The notes under the pieces are model-generated. The model had not been told where the DNA came from, ran no database searches, and saw nothing but the letters and a program-made list of their open reading frames with translations. A stretch of DNA of 64,000 nt from DAIRDK01 sp035403225. GTDB taxonomy: Bacteria > Bacteroidota > Bacteroidia > Bacteroidales > FEN-979. The stretch lies in the NCBI GenBank assembly GCA_035403225.1, contig DAONET010000010.1, positions 1-64,000 on the forward strand, written 5' to 3'. Both the position numbers and the translations under genes were made by a program. Below are positions 1 to 7,477 of this stretch, piece by piece (within the stretch, counting starts at the first letter, position 1; each line of letters begins with the position of its first letter).

Positions 1-200
1 ATCTGCGTTATAATTTACGTAATCTGCGTTGATTATATTAACACCACGACAGTACCATTTTTTTCTCGCTGATTTTTCGCTGATTCCGCCAGGTACTTCT
101 GCATTAATCTGCGTTAAAATTTGCGTCAATCTGCGTTAACTATATAAACATCACGTAAGTACCATTTTTTTCTCGCTGATTGTCCGCTGATTCCGCGAGG
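1..200. repeat. Two copies of a ~94-bp intergenic repeat
   Basis: Copies lie at about 1-94 and 107-200, a period of 106 bp. Each contains two AATCTGCGTT-like words, then AGTACCATTTTTTTCTCGC, then two CGCTGATT words and ends in GATTCCGCxAGGT. The array may continue beyond the left edge. No open frame or transposase is visible. It looks like a short non-coding repeat family; it is not a CRISPR array because the unit is long and there are no regular spacers. Confidence 0.75.
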
Positions 201-281
201 TCACCAAGCGTTTATTTGCGGTGCATTTTATACTCTTAATCCCCCGAACCTCGAAAAGGTAATGCAGAAAATAAAAAAAAG

Positions 282-289
282 TAATTTTG
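282..289 (+). promoter_or_regulatory. -7 box of folP promoter (TAATTTTG)
   Basis: Matches the Bacteroidota sigma-A -7 element TAnnTTTG. It ends only 4 nt before the folP ATG, so the message may be leaderless or almost so. Confidence 0.5.
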
Positions 290-293
290 CCTT

Positions 294-1133
294 ATGCATA
301 TTTTCGAATATAACGGTAAAAAGCTGGACCTCTCCCGTCCTTTGGTGATGGGCATCCAGAACCTCACCCCCGACTCTTTTTTCGATGGCGGAAGATATCC
401 CGACATGTCATCCCGGCTGAAGCACGTTGGGCAGATGTTGGAAGAAGGAGCCGCCATCATTGACCTGGGAGCCATATCCACTCGCCCTGAGGCAGCAGAT
501 GTTGAGGAGGAGGAGGAATTATTACGGGTAATGCCAGTCCTCCAGGCCATCCTCCGGGAATATCCATCGTGCCTGGTATCCATCGACACCTATCGTCCCT
601 CCATTGCCAGGATCGCGGCAGAAAACGGGGCTTTCATGATCAACGACATTTATGGTGGCATGTTCGACGAGACCATGCTCCCGACCATCGCCAGTCTGAA
701 CATTCCCTATATCCTCATGCATATGAAAGGTACTCCGCAAACCATGCAGATCGATCCACGGTATGGAGATGTTGTGGCTGAAGTATCCTATTTCTTCGAT
801 GCACAGATCAGAAAACTGGAAGAATACGGATTCTATAAGATCATCCTTGACCCCGGCTTTGGTTTTGGGAAGACTGTTGATCATAATTACGAGATACTTT
901 CGCGATTCGGAGAGTTAACTCATCACGGATACCCTCTCCTGGCTGGTTTCTCGCGCAAATCGATGATCAATAAAGTGCTGGGAACAGAGCCGGCCACCGC
1001 ACTGAACGGGACCACGATTCTGAATACCATCGCCTTGCTTAAAGGGGCATCCATCCTCCGGGTTCATGACGTAAAAGAGGCCATGGAAGTCATTCAACTT
1101 AGCTCCAGAATATCGGACGAGGAAATAGTGTAA
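294..1133 (+). CDS. folP: Dihydropteroate synthase
   Basis: Condenses 6-hydroxymethyl-7,8-dihydropterin pyrophosphate with p-aminobenzoate in cytosolic folate synthesis. The 279-aa length fits the family. The first signature (MGIQNLTPDSF, residues 19-29) is clear, the second reads DLGAISTRP near residue 57, and the C-terminal SRK motif is present in AGFSRKS. The ATG at 294 gives the usual ~18 residues before the first signature. The promoter box for the downstream cdaA begins inside the folP stop codon, so the two genes are adjacent but cdaA can be transcribed on its own. Confidence 0.95.
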   Translation: MHIFEYNGKKLDLSRPLVMGIQNLTPDSFFDGGRYPDMSSRLKHVGQMLEEGAAIIDLGAISTRPEAADVEEEEELLRVMPVLQAILREYPSCLVSIDTYRPSIARIAAENGAFMINDIYGGMFDETMLPTIASLNIPYILMHMKGTPQTMQIDPRYGDVVAEVSYFFDAQIRKLEEYGFYKIILDPGFGFGKTVDHNYEILSRFGELTHHGYPLLAGFSRKSMINKVLGTEPATALNGTTILNTIALLKGASILRVHDVKEAMEVIQLSSRISDEEIV

Positions 1134-1138
1134 CTTTG
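1131..1138 (+). promoter_or_regulatory. -7 box of cdaA promoter (TAACTTTG)
   Basis: TAnnTTTG match whose first three bases are the folP stop codon. It lies 32 nt before the cdaA start. Confidence 0.5.
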
Positions 1139-1170
1139 CAAATTCATTATTGACTTAACAACCTCTTCAT

Positions 1171-1977
1171 TTGATCCTTTTAACGAACATATTCTCTCTG
1201 CAGATCATTGACATAGTCGATATTCTCCTCTTTGCCCTGCTTCTTTACACGGTTTACAACCTCGTCAAAGGTACGGGAGCAGTAAAGATCTTTATGGGAA
1301 TCCTGGCCGTCTACATTATTTGGAAGGTGGTTCATGCTCTTCATATGCAGCTGTTGGGAGAAGTTTTCGGGCAGTTCATCAGTGTCGGGGTTATAGCGCT
1401 GGTAGTGGTTTTTCAGCCGGAGATCCGTCAGGTGCTACTGATGCTGGGGAACACAAAAGTCATCCGTAACAACACCCGGCGTTTTCGTCTCTGGCGTTTC
1501 AGGGTAGTGAACCCGGTTAACCTGAATCTTGACAAGATCGTGAAATCATGCAAGAAGATGGCCGATCAATATACCGGGGCGTTGATTGTGATCACCCGTG
1601 AGAACGAATTACAGCCATACATCGACACCGGGCAGGTACTGGATGCGAAGATTTCGGGCCCGTTGCTCGAGTCGATCTTCTTCAAGAACGGTCCATTGCA
1701 TGATGGCGCCGTGGTCATTACAGGAGACATCATCCGGGCAGCCCGCTGTATCCTCCCTGTATCCACAAGTTCGGAGATCCCCGCTTCCATGGGATTGCGA
1801 CATCGCGCGGCTGTAGGCATCACCGAAAAATCCGATGCCATCGCCATCATCGTCTCCGAAGAACGTGGTCAGATCTCATACAGTATCGAAGGAAAACTGA
1901 AAAACAACGTCACCCCTTCAGAATTGAATGACTTCCTCGAAAAGATCTTTGCCGAAGAGGAAGAAGAAGAAAAGTAA
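1171..1977 (+). CDS. cdaA: Membrane diadenylate cyclase (c-di-AMP synthase, CdaA/DacA type)
   Basis: Makes cyclic di-AMP from two ATP. The N-terminal ~90 residues form three hydrophobic segments, followed by a DisA_N cyclase domain with the two diagnostic motifs, DGA (178-180, in LHDGAVVITG) and RHR (210-212, in GLRHRAAVGI). At 268 aa it is the usual length. The start is a TTG codon; no ATG in frame would keep the first membrane helix. The usual partner gene cdaR (YbbR repeats) is not next door: the next gene is convergent. Seen here are the motifs and helices; c-di-AMP production is inferred from the family. Confidence 0.93.
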   Translation: MILLTNIFSLQIIDIVDILLFALLLYTVYNLVKGTGAVKIFMGILAVYIIWKVVHALHMQLLGEVFGQFISVGVIALVVVFQPEIRQVLLMLGNTKVIRNNTRRFRLWRFRVVNPVNLNLDKIVKSCKKMADQYTGALIVITRENELQPYIDTGQVLDAKISGPLLESIFFKNGPLHDGAVVITGDIIRAARCILPVSTSSEIPASMGLRHRAAVGITEKSDAIAIIVSEERGQISYSIEGKLKNNVTPSELNDFLEKIFAEEEEEEK

Positions 1978-1980
1978 CGT

Positions 1981-2520
1981 TTATTTCTTCCGGGTTGCAG
2001 CTAAACTATCGGCTTTCTGTTTTGCCTCAAATTCCTTTACCATCTGTTCGGGTGATTTACCCAGGTTTTCGATGGAAGCACGAGCATCATCGGCAAAATC
2101 ACTGTTGGGATATTTTTCAAGAAAAAGCAGGTAGGTTTCTTTCGCCTGATCCAGATTCTTCATGTAATTTTCCTCAACATACCCTTTAAAGAAAAAAGCC
2201 AGCGAAGCCTTGGGATGAGTAGGATAATCTTTGATCACTTTCTCGAAGAGGGTGATAGCTTTTTCCCCGTTACCCGTATTCATCGCTACCCCCGCCGCCT
2301 TGAAAAGATACACCGGAGCTAACGTATCCTTGGGATAAGCCTTTACAAACTGTTCGTATTTATTGATCAGACTATCTACCGATTCCTTGGTCAATCCCTG
2401 TGCAGAGGCAGTGAATAACCGGTTTTCCATGGAGGTAATCTCTCCCGATAATTTTTTAGCAGAAGGCTGGCAGGCTGTCAGAGCGACCAGCGATAACATC
2501 AGAATAAAAACTTTTTTCAT
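1981..2520 (-). CDS. TPR-type lipoprotein
   Basis: Predicted periplasm-facing lipoprotein of 179 aa. The N-terminus is a lipoprotein signal (MKKVFILMLSLVALTAC) with the acylated Cys at residue 17. The rest is helical with tetratricopeptide-like pairs (for example GNGEKAITLFEKVIKDYP and NLDQAKETYLLFLEKYPNSDFADDA split over 80-150), like BamD/YbgF-type proteins. The stop lies 3 nt from that of convergent cdaA. Exact role unknown; a scaffold in envelope assembly is only a family-level guess. Confidence 0.8.
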   Translation of the reverse strand: MKKVFILMLSLVALTACQPSAKKLSGEITSMENRLFTASAQGLTKESVDSLINKYEQFVKAYPKDTLAPVYLFKAAGVAMNTGNGEKAITLFEKVIKDYPTHPKASLAFFFKGYVEENYMKNLDQAKETYLLFLEKYPNSDFADDARASIENLGKSPEQMVKEFEAKQKADSLAATRKK

Positions 2521-2541
2521 GCAGATCTGTCATTTATGCTG

Positions 2542-2549
2542 CAAAGCTA
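2542..2549 (-). promoter_or_regulatory. -7 box (TAGCTTTG) for the TPR lipoprotein
   Basis: TAnnTTTG match on the minus strand, 21 nt upstream of the ATG at 2520. Confidence 0.45.
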
Positions 2550-2613
2550 CGGGGTTTCCCGATTCAATCGAAAAAAAACAGAAGGATTTTACAGGTCTAT
2601 TGTTTGCACCAGG

Positions 2614-3732
2614 CTAAAAAAGGAATCCCACGTTAGCATAGGTCCCTTCATGATTCCCTGTCGGCGTAATTTCAAAGACGATAGCACCAGGCCCTGTTTT
2701 GATTCTGGCACCAAACCCCAGGTTGATGGCAAACTGAGGGACAAACATGTAGGATTCTTCGTCAATTATTTCGTATTTCTCAAAAACATAATCGTCACCT
2801 CCCATAAACACTACACCAAACCCGCAATAAAAGAACGGGCGTATGAGCCATTCATCATGTTGGATACCAATACCAAACGGAATGAGAGATAAGTAATGTT
2901 TCCTGTACGTCTGGGTACACCTCCACCAGTCTCCCGGTTGATCCTTATCGCACCAATAGCGGAACGACACACCACAGAGGTACGAGAAACGCATGTTCTT
3001 CTCAACAAAATAAGTATTCATGTATGCGGCAAAACGATAACTTGTTCCGGAAGGACTATTAATAACCGGCTTTCCAAAGGTGAAGGAATAATATCTTTTT
3101 GTCTTCTCCAAATATCGGCTTACCGGAAATTTTTCTTTATTGGCATTGTTATAGGTCTCTACTTCCTTTTTAATCCGATTTTCGGAATAATACATCCTTT
3201 TATCTTTTTCGATGGAAAATGAAGAATCTGCTTTCACGTATTTCAATAAACCAATATAATCCGATTTCTCCACTTCTGCCTTGGTCCCATCCTCTCTCTC
3301 AATGGTAGTCTTTACCGGCTTTGTCAGATGCACCATTTTTTCCGGTTCATGATTGAATAAGAAAACCTCAAAATCTTTTCCGTAATTCTTTCGCCAGAGA
3401 AGCATTTTAATTCGACCATCCAGCACCCTCTTGGCAAAAACCTGAATAGTATCTTGCTGTTTGTCTGTAAATAGAACACTCTCAAAAATCCGTTTATAAT
3501 CAAATCCGAAACCCGCTAATGCGGAAGGATCGTACTTGACAGCAGGGCCGTTCTGCTCACTTTTAAACAGCACTTCTTTCCCCAATTCATAATCAGTGCG
3601 GTCGGTGATGAAACCACGGACAGTATCCCTCTCCGTTGTAACGATATAGCCGGGAACTGATTTCTGGGCCTCAAGGTTGCTTAGAAAAACGAATGAAAAC
3701 AGTAGAAAGAAGAGAGGATAAAAGTTTTTCAT
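2614..3732 (-). CDS. Uncharacterised secreted protein, possible outer-membrane beta-barrel
   Basis: 372 aa with a clear signal peptide (MKNFYPLFFLLFSFVFLSNLEAQ). The first domain contains VPGYIVTTERDTVRGFI, a pattern I recognise from many Bacteroidota secreted proteins (GYI-x-GDTVxGxI) but cannot tie to a function. The last third alternates aromatic/Gly-rich strands (for example FRYWCDKD, PFFYCGFGVVFMGG, FAINLGFGARI) and ends in NVGFLF, as in an outer-membrane barrel. It stands alone on the minus strand with its own promoter about 105 nt upstream. Confidence 0.7.
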   Translation of the reverse strand: MKNFYPLFFLLFSFVFLSNLEAQKSVPGYIVTTERDTVRGFITDRTDYELGKEVLFKSEQNGPAVKYDPSALAGFGFDYKRIFESVLFTDKQQDTIQVFAKRVLDGRIKMLLWRKNYGKDFEVFLFNHEPEKMVHLTKPVKTTIEREDGTKAEVEKSDYIGLLKYVKADSSFSIEKDKRMYYSENRIKKEVETYNNANKEKFPVSRYLEKTKRYYSFTFGKPVINSPSGTSYRFAAYMNTYFVEKNMRFSYLCGVSFRYWCDKDQPGDWWRCTQTYRKHYLSLIPFGIGIQHDEWLIRPFFYCGFGVVFMGGDDYVFEKYEIIDEESYMFVPQFAINLGFGARIKTGPGAIVFEITPTGNHEGTYANVGFLF

Positions 3733-3934
3733 GCTGTCAAATTTTGAGTGAACAAAAAGGAACAGTTAACGCTTAAAATCAAGGATGACAGTACAATTAC
3801 CGATTGCCGAACGGTAGTCGGTCAAAAAACATCACAACAAATATAAAAATTTATCAGATATACCAAGAAAAAAAAATAATGGCATATCAAAGGTGAGGAA
3901 ATATTTGAAGAGTGATCAATCCGGCAGGTCCGGC
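3733..3934. other. AT-rich intergenic region
   Basis: Contains the upstream region of the secreted protein and the 3' end flank of def. Apart from the -7 box at 3838-3845 nothing is recognised. Confidence 0.5.
3838..3845 (-). promoter_or_regulatory. -7 box (TATATTTG) for the secreted barrel protein
   Basis: TAnnTTTG match on the minus strand in an AT-rich stretch, 106 nt upstream of the ATG at 3732. Confidence 0.4.
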
Positions 3935-4504
3935 CTAGTGCTTTTTCTTCATCACCGGGAAGATCATCTTGTAATTCACATCCACATTACCTTTCGTGAT
4001 GTCGTTCAGACGGCTTTTGAGAAGCATCTTTTTCAACGGACTGAGGTGGTCTGTCATTACAATGCCATCGATGTGGTCGTATTCGTGTTGGATGACACGG
4101 GCCCGGATACCGTCGAATTGCTCATCGTGAGGCTGGAAGTTCTCGTCGACATACCGGATCCGGATAATGGGTTTGCGTGGGATATCTTCGTGGATTCCGG
4201 GAAAGCTGAGGCAGCCTTCGTTAAAAAGCCATTCTTCGCCCTCTTCCGCGTATATCTTCGCATTGATGAAACACTGTTTATATCCTTTTCCATCGGGATA
4301 TTTTTCAGCGAAGGGGTCTGTATCGATAACAAAGAGGCGGATAGACCGGTTCACCTGAGGGGCAGCCAGTCCGACACCATCAGACTCATACATGGTTTCC
4401 CACATATCCTGGATAAATTGTTTCAGGTCAGGATAATCGGGCTGGATATCTTCCGCGATTTTCTTCAGGACAGGATGTCCGTAGGCAACGATGGGCAGTT
4501 TCAT
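3935..4504 (-). CDS. def: Peptide deformylase
   Basis: Removes the formyl group from the N-terminal Met of nascent proteins; metal-dependent, cytosolic. All three motifs are visible: GVGLAAPQ (43-50), EGCLS (96-100, metal ligand Cys98) and QHEYDH (139-144, ligands His140 and His144, catalytic Glu141). Length 189 aa is normal. It follows ruvX by 11 nt on the same strand, so the two are probably co-transcribed. Confidence 0.96.
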   Translation of the reverse strand: MKLPIVAYGHPVLKKIAEDIQPDYPDLKQFIQDMWETMYESDGVGLAAPQVNRSIRLFVIDTDPFAEKYPDGKGYKQCFINAKIYAEEGEEWLFNEGCLSFPGIHEDIPRKPIIRIRYVDENFQPHDEQFDGIRARVIQHEYDHIDGIVMTDHLSPLKKMLLKSRLNDITKGNVDVNYKMIFPVMKKKH

Positions 4505-4515
4505 AGCAGTTTATT

Positions 4516-4938
4516 CTAATGTGACATGTCAGACGATTCGAGGTACGACTGGAGGATCAGGACGGCGCTGACAGTGTCGACCAGCGCTTTATCCTGACGG
4601 TCCTTCTTTTTCAGCCCGGCATCCCTGATGGCGCGTGTGGCCAGGACAGAAGTAAACCGTTCGTCGAAACGTACCACTTCGATCCCGGGAAACTCTTTCT
4701 TCAGCAACGCAATAAACGGTTTAATCCAGGCTTCCGACTCGGACGGGAGGTTTTTCATATCCTTGGGTTCGCCTACTACAAAGAGATCGACAACATGCTC
4801 CGAAAGATATTTCTTCAGGGAATCGATAATATCGACCGTCCTGACCGTACCCAACGGGGTGGCGATCATCCGGAGTTCGTCGGTGACAGCCAGTCCCACC
4901 CTTTTTCGGCCATAGTCGATAGCAAGGATCCTTCCCAC
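4516..4938 (-). CDS. ruvX: YqgF/RuvX family Holliday-junction resolvase-like nuclease
   Basis: 140 aa, RNase H-like fold. Begins MGRILAIDYGRKRVGLAV with the first catalytic Asp at residue 8, continues with a GEPKDM segment, DERFTS, and ends with a DTVSAVLILQ helix, as in the family. Members process the 5' end of pre-16S rRNA and may act on junction DNA. The start is GTG at 4936-4938, preceded by a TAACTTTG box at 4952-4959. Divergent from dapD, upstream of def. Confidence 0.9.
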   Translation of the reverse strand: MGRILAIDYGRKRVGLAVTDELRMIATPLGTVRTVDIIDSLKKYLSEHVVDLFVVGEPKDMKNLPSESEAWIKPFIALLKKEFPGIEVVRFDERFTSVLATRAIRDAGLKKKDRQDKALVDTVSAVLILQSYLESSDMSH

Positions 4939-4951
4939 GTCTGATTTTTTG

Positions 4952-4959
4952 CAAAGTTA
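4952..4959 (-). promoter_or_regulatory. -7 box of ruvX-def promoter (TAACTTTG)
   Basis: Minus-strand TAnnTTTG match 13 nt upstream of the ruvX GTG. It sits back-to-back with the dapD box 20 nt away. Confidence 0.55.
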
Positions 4960-4979
4960 GCAATAAATGATTTTTTACA

Positions 4980-4987
4980 TACCTTTG
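4980..4987 (+). promoter_or_regulatory. -7 box of dapD promoter (TACCTTTG)
   Basis: Plus-strand TAnnTTTG match. An upstream in-frame start at 4967 would lie before this box, so the dapD start must be the ATG at 5006. Confidence 0.6.
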
Positions 4988-5005
4988 AATCATAAAACAA
5001 GCGGT

Positions 5006-5824
5006 ATGTCAGAATCGATAAGGGAAATCATAGAATCCGCGTGGGAAAACCGTGAGCTGCTTTCGTCGGCGGAGACAAAAAGCGCTATCGAATCAGTAGT
5101 TAGCAATCTGGATCAGGGTTACCTGCGTGTGGCGGAGCCAACAGCATCCGGCTGGGTCGTCAACGAATGGATCAAGAAGGCCGTGATCCTCTATTTCCCC
5201 ATCCGGCAGATGGAAGTGACCGAGGCAGGCCCCTTGGAATTTCATGACAAGATACCCCTGAAACGCCATTACAGCCAACTTGGCGTCAGGGTAGTTCCAT
5301 CAGCTATCGCCCGTTATGGCGCCTATATTGCCCGGGGCGTCGTGTTGATGCCTTCCTATGTCAACCTTGGCGCGTATATTGATGCAGGCACTCTCGTAGA
5401 CACATGGGCGACGGTAGGTTCCTGCGCTCAAATCGGCAAGAACGTCCACCTGAGCGGCGGCGTCGGCATTGGCGGCGTGTTAGAGCCCGTCCAGGCAGCG
5501 CCTGTCATCATCGAGGACGGCTGTTTCCTAGGCTCCCGATCTATCGTGGTGGAAGGCGTCAGGGTGGGGAAAGAATCGGTGTTGGGCGCCAACGTGGTGT
5601 TGACTTCTTCGACGCACATCCTGGACGTCACCGGCGATGCTCCCGTGGAAACCAAAGGGTATATCCCGCCGCAATCAGTAGTCATCCCCGGAACCTACAC
5701 GAAAAAATTTCCCGCTGGTGAGTTCCAGGTCTCCTGTGCGCTCATCATCGGCAAACGCAAACCTTCTACTGACCTGAAAACCTCGCTGAACCAGGCTCTC
5801 CGTGAGTTTGACGTACCTGTATAA
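5006..5824 (+). CDS. dapD: 2,3,4,5-tetrahydropyridine-2,6-dicarboxylate N-succinyltransferase
   Basis: Succinyl-CoA-dependent step of the lysine/diaminopimelate pathway, cytosolic trimer. From the ATG at 5006 it is 272 aa, matching the E. coli enzyme (~274). The N-terminal helical domain (MSESIREIIESAW) is followed by a left-handed beta-helix of hexapeptide repeats (ARYGAYIARGVVLMPSYVN, GAYIDAGTLVDTWATVG, GGVGIGGVLEP). The start is fixed by the promoter box at 4980-4987. A glycosyltransferase follows within 10 nt. Confidence 0.95.
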   Translation: MSESIREIIESAWENRELLSSAETKSAIESVVSNLDQGYLRVAEPTASGWVVNEWIKKAVILYFPIRQMEVTEAGPLEFHDKIPLKRHYSQLGVRVVPSAIARYGAYIARGVVLMPSYVNLGAYIDAGTLVDTWATVGSCAQIGKNVHLSGGVGIGGVLEPVQAAPVIIEDGCFLGSRSIVVEGVRVGKESVLGANVVLTSSTHILDVTGDAPVETKGYIPPQSVVIPGTYTKKFPAGEFQVSCALIIGKRKPSTDLKTSLNQALREFDVPV

Positions 5825-5834
5825 GAAATCTGCC

Positions 5835-6824
5835 TTGAAAAAAATACTGATCATCCAAACCGCCTCCATCGGGGATGTGATCCTTGCCACCCCTGTTGCA
5901 GAGAAGCTACACTTGTTCTACCCCAATGCCTCCATCGACCTGTTGGTGAAGAAAGGCAACGAAAGTCTTTTCGAAGGCCATCCATTCCTGCATGAGGTGC
6001 TTGTATGGAACAAGAAAGAGAAGAAATATGCAAACCTGCATCAGTTGGGTCATCGCATCAGGAAGACCCGGTACGACATAGTCGTCAACCTGCAGCGTTT
6101 CGCTTCCACCGGTATCCTGACCGCCTGTTCAGGAGCCCGCATGACCATCGGCTTCGATAAAAATCCGTTTTCATTCTTCTTCACAAAAAAAATAAAACAC
6201 CGGATCGAACCGGGCATGCATGAAACGGAACGCAACAACGACCTGATCAGGGAGCTGACTGACGGAGTGAACATGCCGCCAAAGCTTTATCCGCCGGCTG
6301 ATGCGTTGGCAGACCTTGAGTTCATGAAAAGCCTGAGCGGTAACATGTACACGATCTCCCCTGCCTCCCTGTGGTTCACGAAACAGTTCCCGAAAGAGAA
6401 ATGGATCGCGTTCATGAAACTGATACCGGCAACATCAACTATCTGCCTGTTGGGATCAAAGCAGGATTCTTCGTTATGTGAGGAGCTGATCTCCGCCTCG
6501 GGACATCCCGGCGCCCTGAACCTGGCCGGCCGGCTCTCGTTCCTCCAATCGGCCGCCCTGATGAAACGAGCGAAGATGAATTTCACCAACGACTCCGCTC
6601 CCATGCACCTGGCTTCGTCGGTAGATGCCCCTGTCACGGTGATCTATTGCTCGACTGTTCCCGGCTTCGGTTTCGGACCACTCTCGACGGATTCAGTGGT
6701 AGCGGAGACAGATGAACCACTGCTTTGCCGGCCATGCGGCCTCCATGGATTCAGGGAATGCCCCGAGAAACATTTTCGGTGCGGATTTAACATCGCCCTG
6801 GAAAAGTTGACCACCAGACTCTGA
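5835..6824 (+). CDS. Glycosyltransferase family 9 (heptosyltransferase-like)
   Basis: Predicted LPS-core glycosyltransferase using an ADP-heptose-type donor at the inner membrane. The N-terminus KKILIIQTASIGDVILATPV carries the family GD motif; the C-terminal half has FTNDSAPMHLASSVDAP, the GT9 donor-binding loop. I chose the TTG at 5835 because it places the first beta strand at the N-terminus (329 aa); a GTG at 5802 overlapping dapD would add 11 residues. Probably translated from the dapD message. Acceptor sugar cannot be read from sequence. Confidence 0.85.
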   Translation: MKKILIIQTASIGDVILATPVAEKLHLFYPNASIDLLVKKGNESLFEGHPFLHEVLVWNKKEKKYANLHQLGHRIRKTRYDIVVNLQRFASTGILTACSGARMTIGFDKNPFSFFFTKKIKHRIEPGMHETERNNDLIRELTDGVNMPPKLYPPADALADLEFMKSLSGNMYTISPASLWFTKQFPKEKWIAFMKLIPATSTICLLGSKQDSSLCEELISASGHPGALNLAGRLSFLQSAALMKRAKMNFTNDSAPMHLASSVDAPVTVIYCSTVPGFGFGPLSTDSVVAETDEPLLCRPCGLHGFRECPEKHFRCGFNIALEKLTTRL

Positions 6825-6845
6825 CCATACCACTGAATTTTACCT

Positions 6846-6853
6846 TAATTTTG
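6846..6853 (+). promoter_or_regulatory. -7 box of tsaC promoter (TAATTTTG)
   Basis: TAnnTTTG match 25 nt upstream of the ATG; a GAGGAG sequence at about 6869-6874 looks like a ribosome binding site. Confidence 0.5.
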
Positions 6854-6878
6854 CAGGTCGATTGATTGAGGAGTTCTC

Positions 6879-7442
6879 ATGGAAGAGGTAATTCAAAAAT
6901 GTATTGAAGCGTTGGAAAAGGGTGGTACGATACTTTACCCTACCGATACTATCTGGGGACTTGGCTGTGATGCCACCAACCAGAAAGCTGTTGAAAAGAT
7001 ATACCATATCAAGAAACGGATGGAGTCGAAAAGCCTGATCATCCTCGTTGAGGACGAAGAACGGCTTCGTCAATGCACAGGGGTCATCCCCGATATCGCC
7101 CGGGACCTGATCCGGAGCGTAGATACACCGCTCACGATCATCTATCCCGCCGCCCGGAACCTGGCCAAAAACGTCATCGCAGAAGATGGCAGTATCGGCA
7201 TACGTATCGTCAAAAATGATTTCTGTGAAACACTTATCCGCCGTTTCGGCAAACCGATCGTCTCTACCTCTGCCAATATCTCCGGGCAACAGCCTCCCCT
7301 GATGTTCAAGTTCATTTCCGAAGAGATCAAAAAAGAAGTGGATTATATCGTCCCCTTGTACCAGGATGTCCTTTGCGAGATCAAACCTTCGACCATCATA
7401 AAGCTCAAAGATACCGGAGAATTCGAGATCATCCGGAAATAA
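6879..7442 (+). CDS. tsaC: L-threonylcarbamoyladenylate synthase (Sua5/YciO/YrdC family)
   Basis: Makes threonylcarbamoyl-AMP from Thr, bicarbonate and ATP for the t6A37 modification of tRNA. 187 aa, a single YrdC domain without the C-terminal Sua5 extension. Visible family motifs: LYPTDTIWGLGCDA (18-31), IKKRMESKSLIILV and the PIVSTSANISG signature. It is expressed from its own promoter upstream of purB. The short YrdC domain could also belong to the YciO subgroup, whose role is less certain. Confidence 0.88.
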   Translation: MEEVIQKCIEALEKGGTILYPTDTIWGLGCDATNQKAVEKIYHIKKRMESKSLIILVEDEERLRQCTGVIPDIARDLIRSVDTPLTIIYPAARNLAKNVIAEDGSIGIRIVKNDFCETLIRRFGKPIVSTSANISGQQPPLMFKFISEEIKKEVDYIVPLYQDVLCEIKPSTIIKLKDTGEFEIIRK

Positions 7443-7453
7443 AGGAATTTCTT

Positions 7454-7461
7454 TACTTTTG
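7454..7461 (+). promoter_or_regulatory. -7 box of purB promoter (TACTTTTG)
   Basis: TAnnTTTG match 16 nt upstream of the purB ATG, in the short tsaC-purB gap. Confidence 0.5.
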
Positions 7462-7477
7462 AAGAAAATTACAAGCC

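Noticed and set aside
1..200. CRISPR array
   Set aside because: Only two ~94-bp units with diverged sequence; no 25-37-bp repeats with unique spacers.
4967..5005. N-terminal extension of dapD
   Set aside because: The start at 4967 lies upstream of the promoter box and the extra residues are not in the family.
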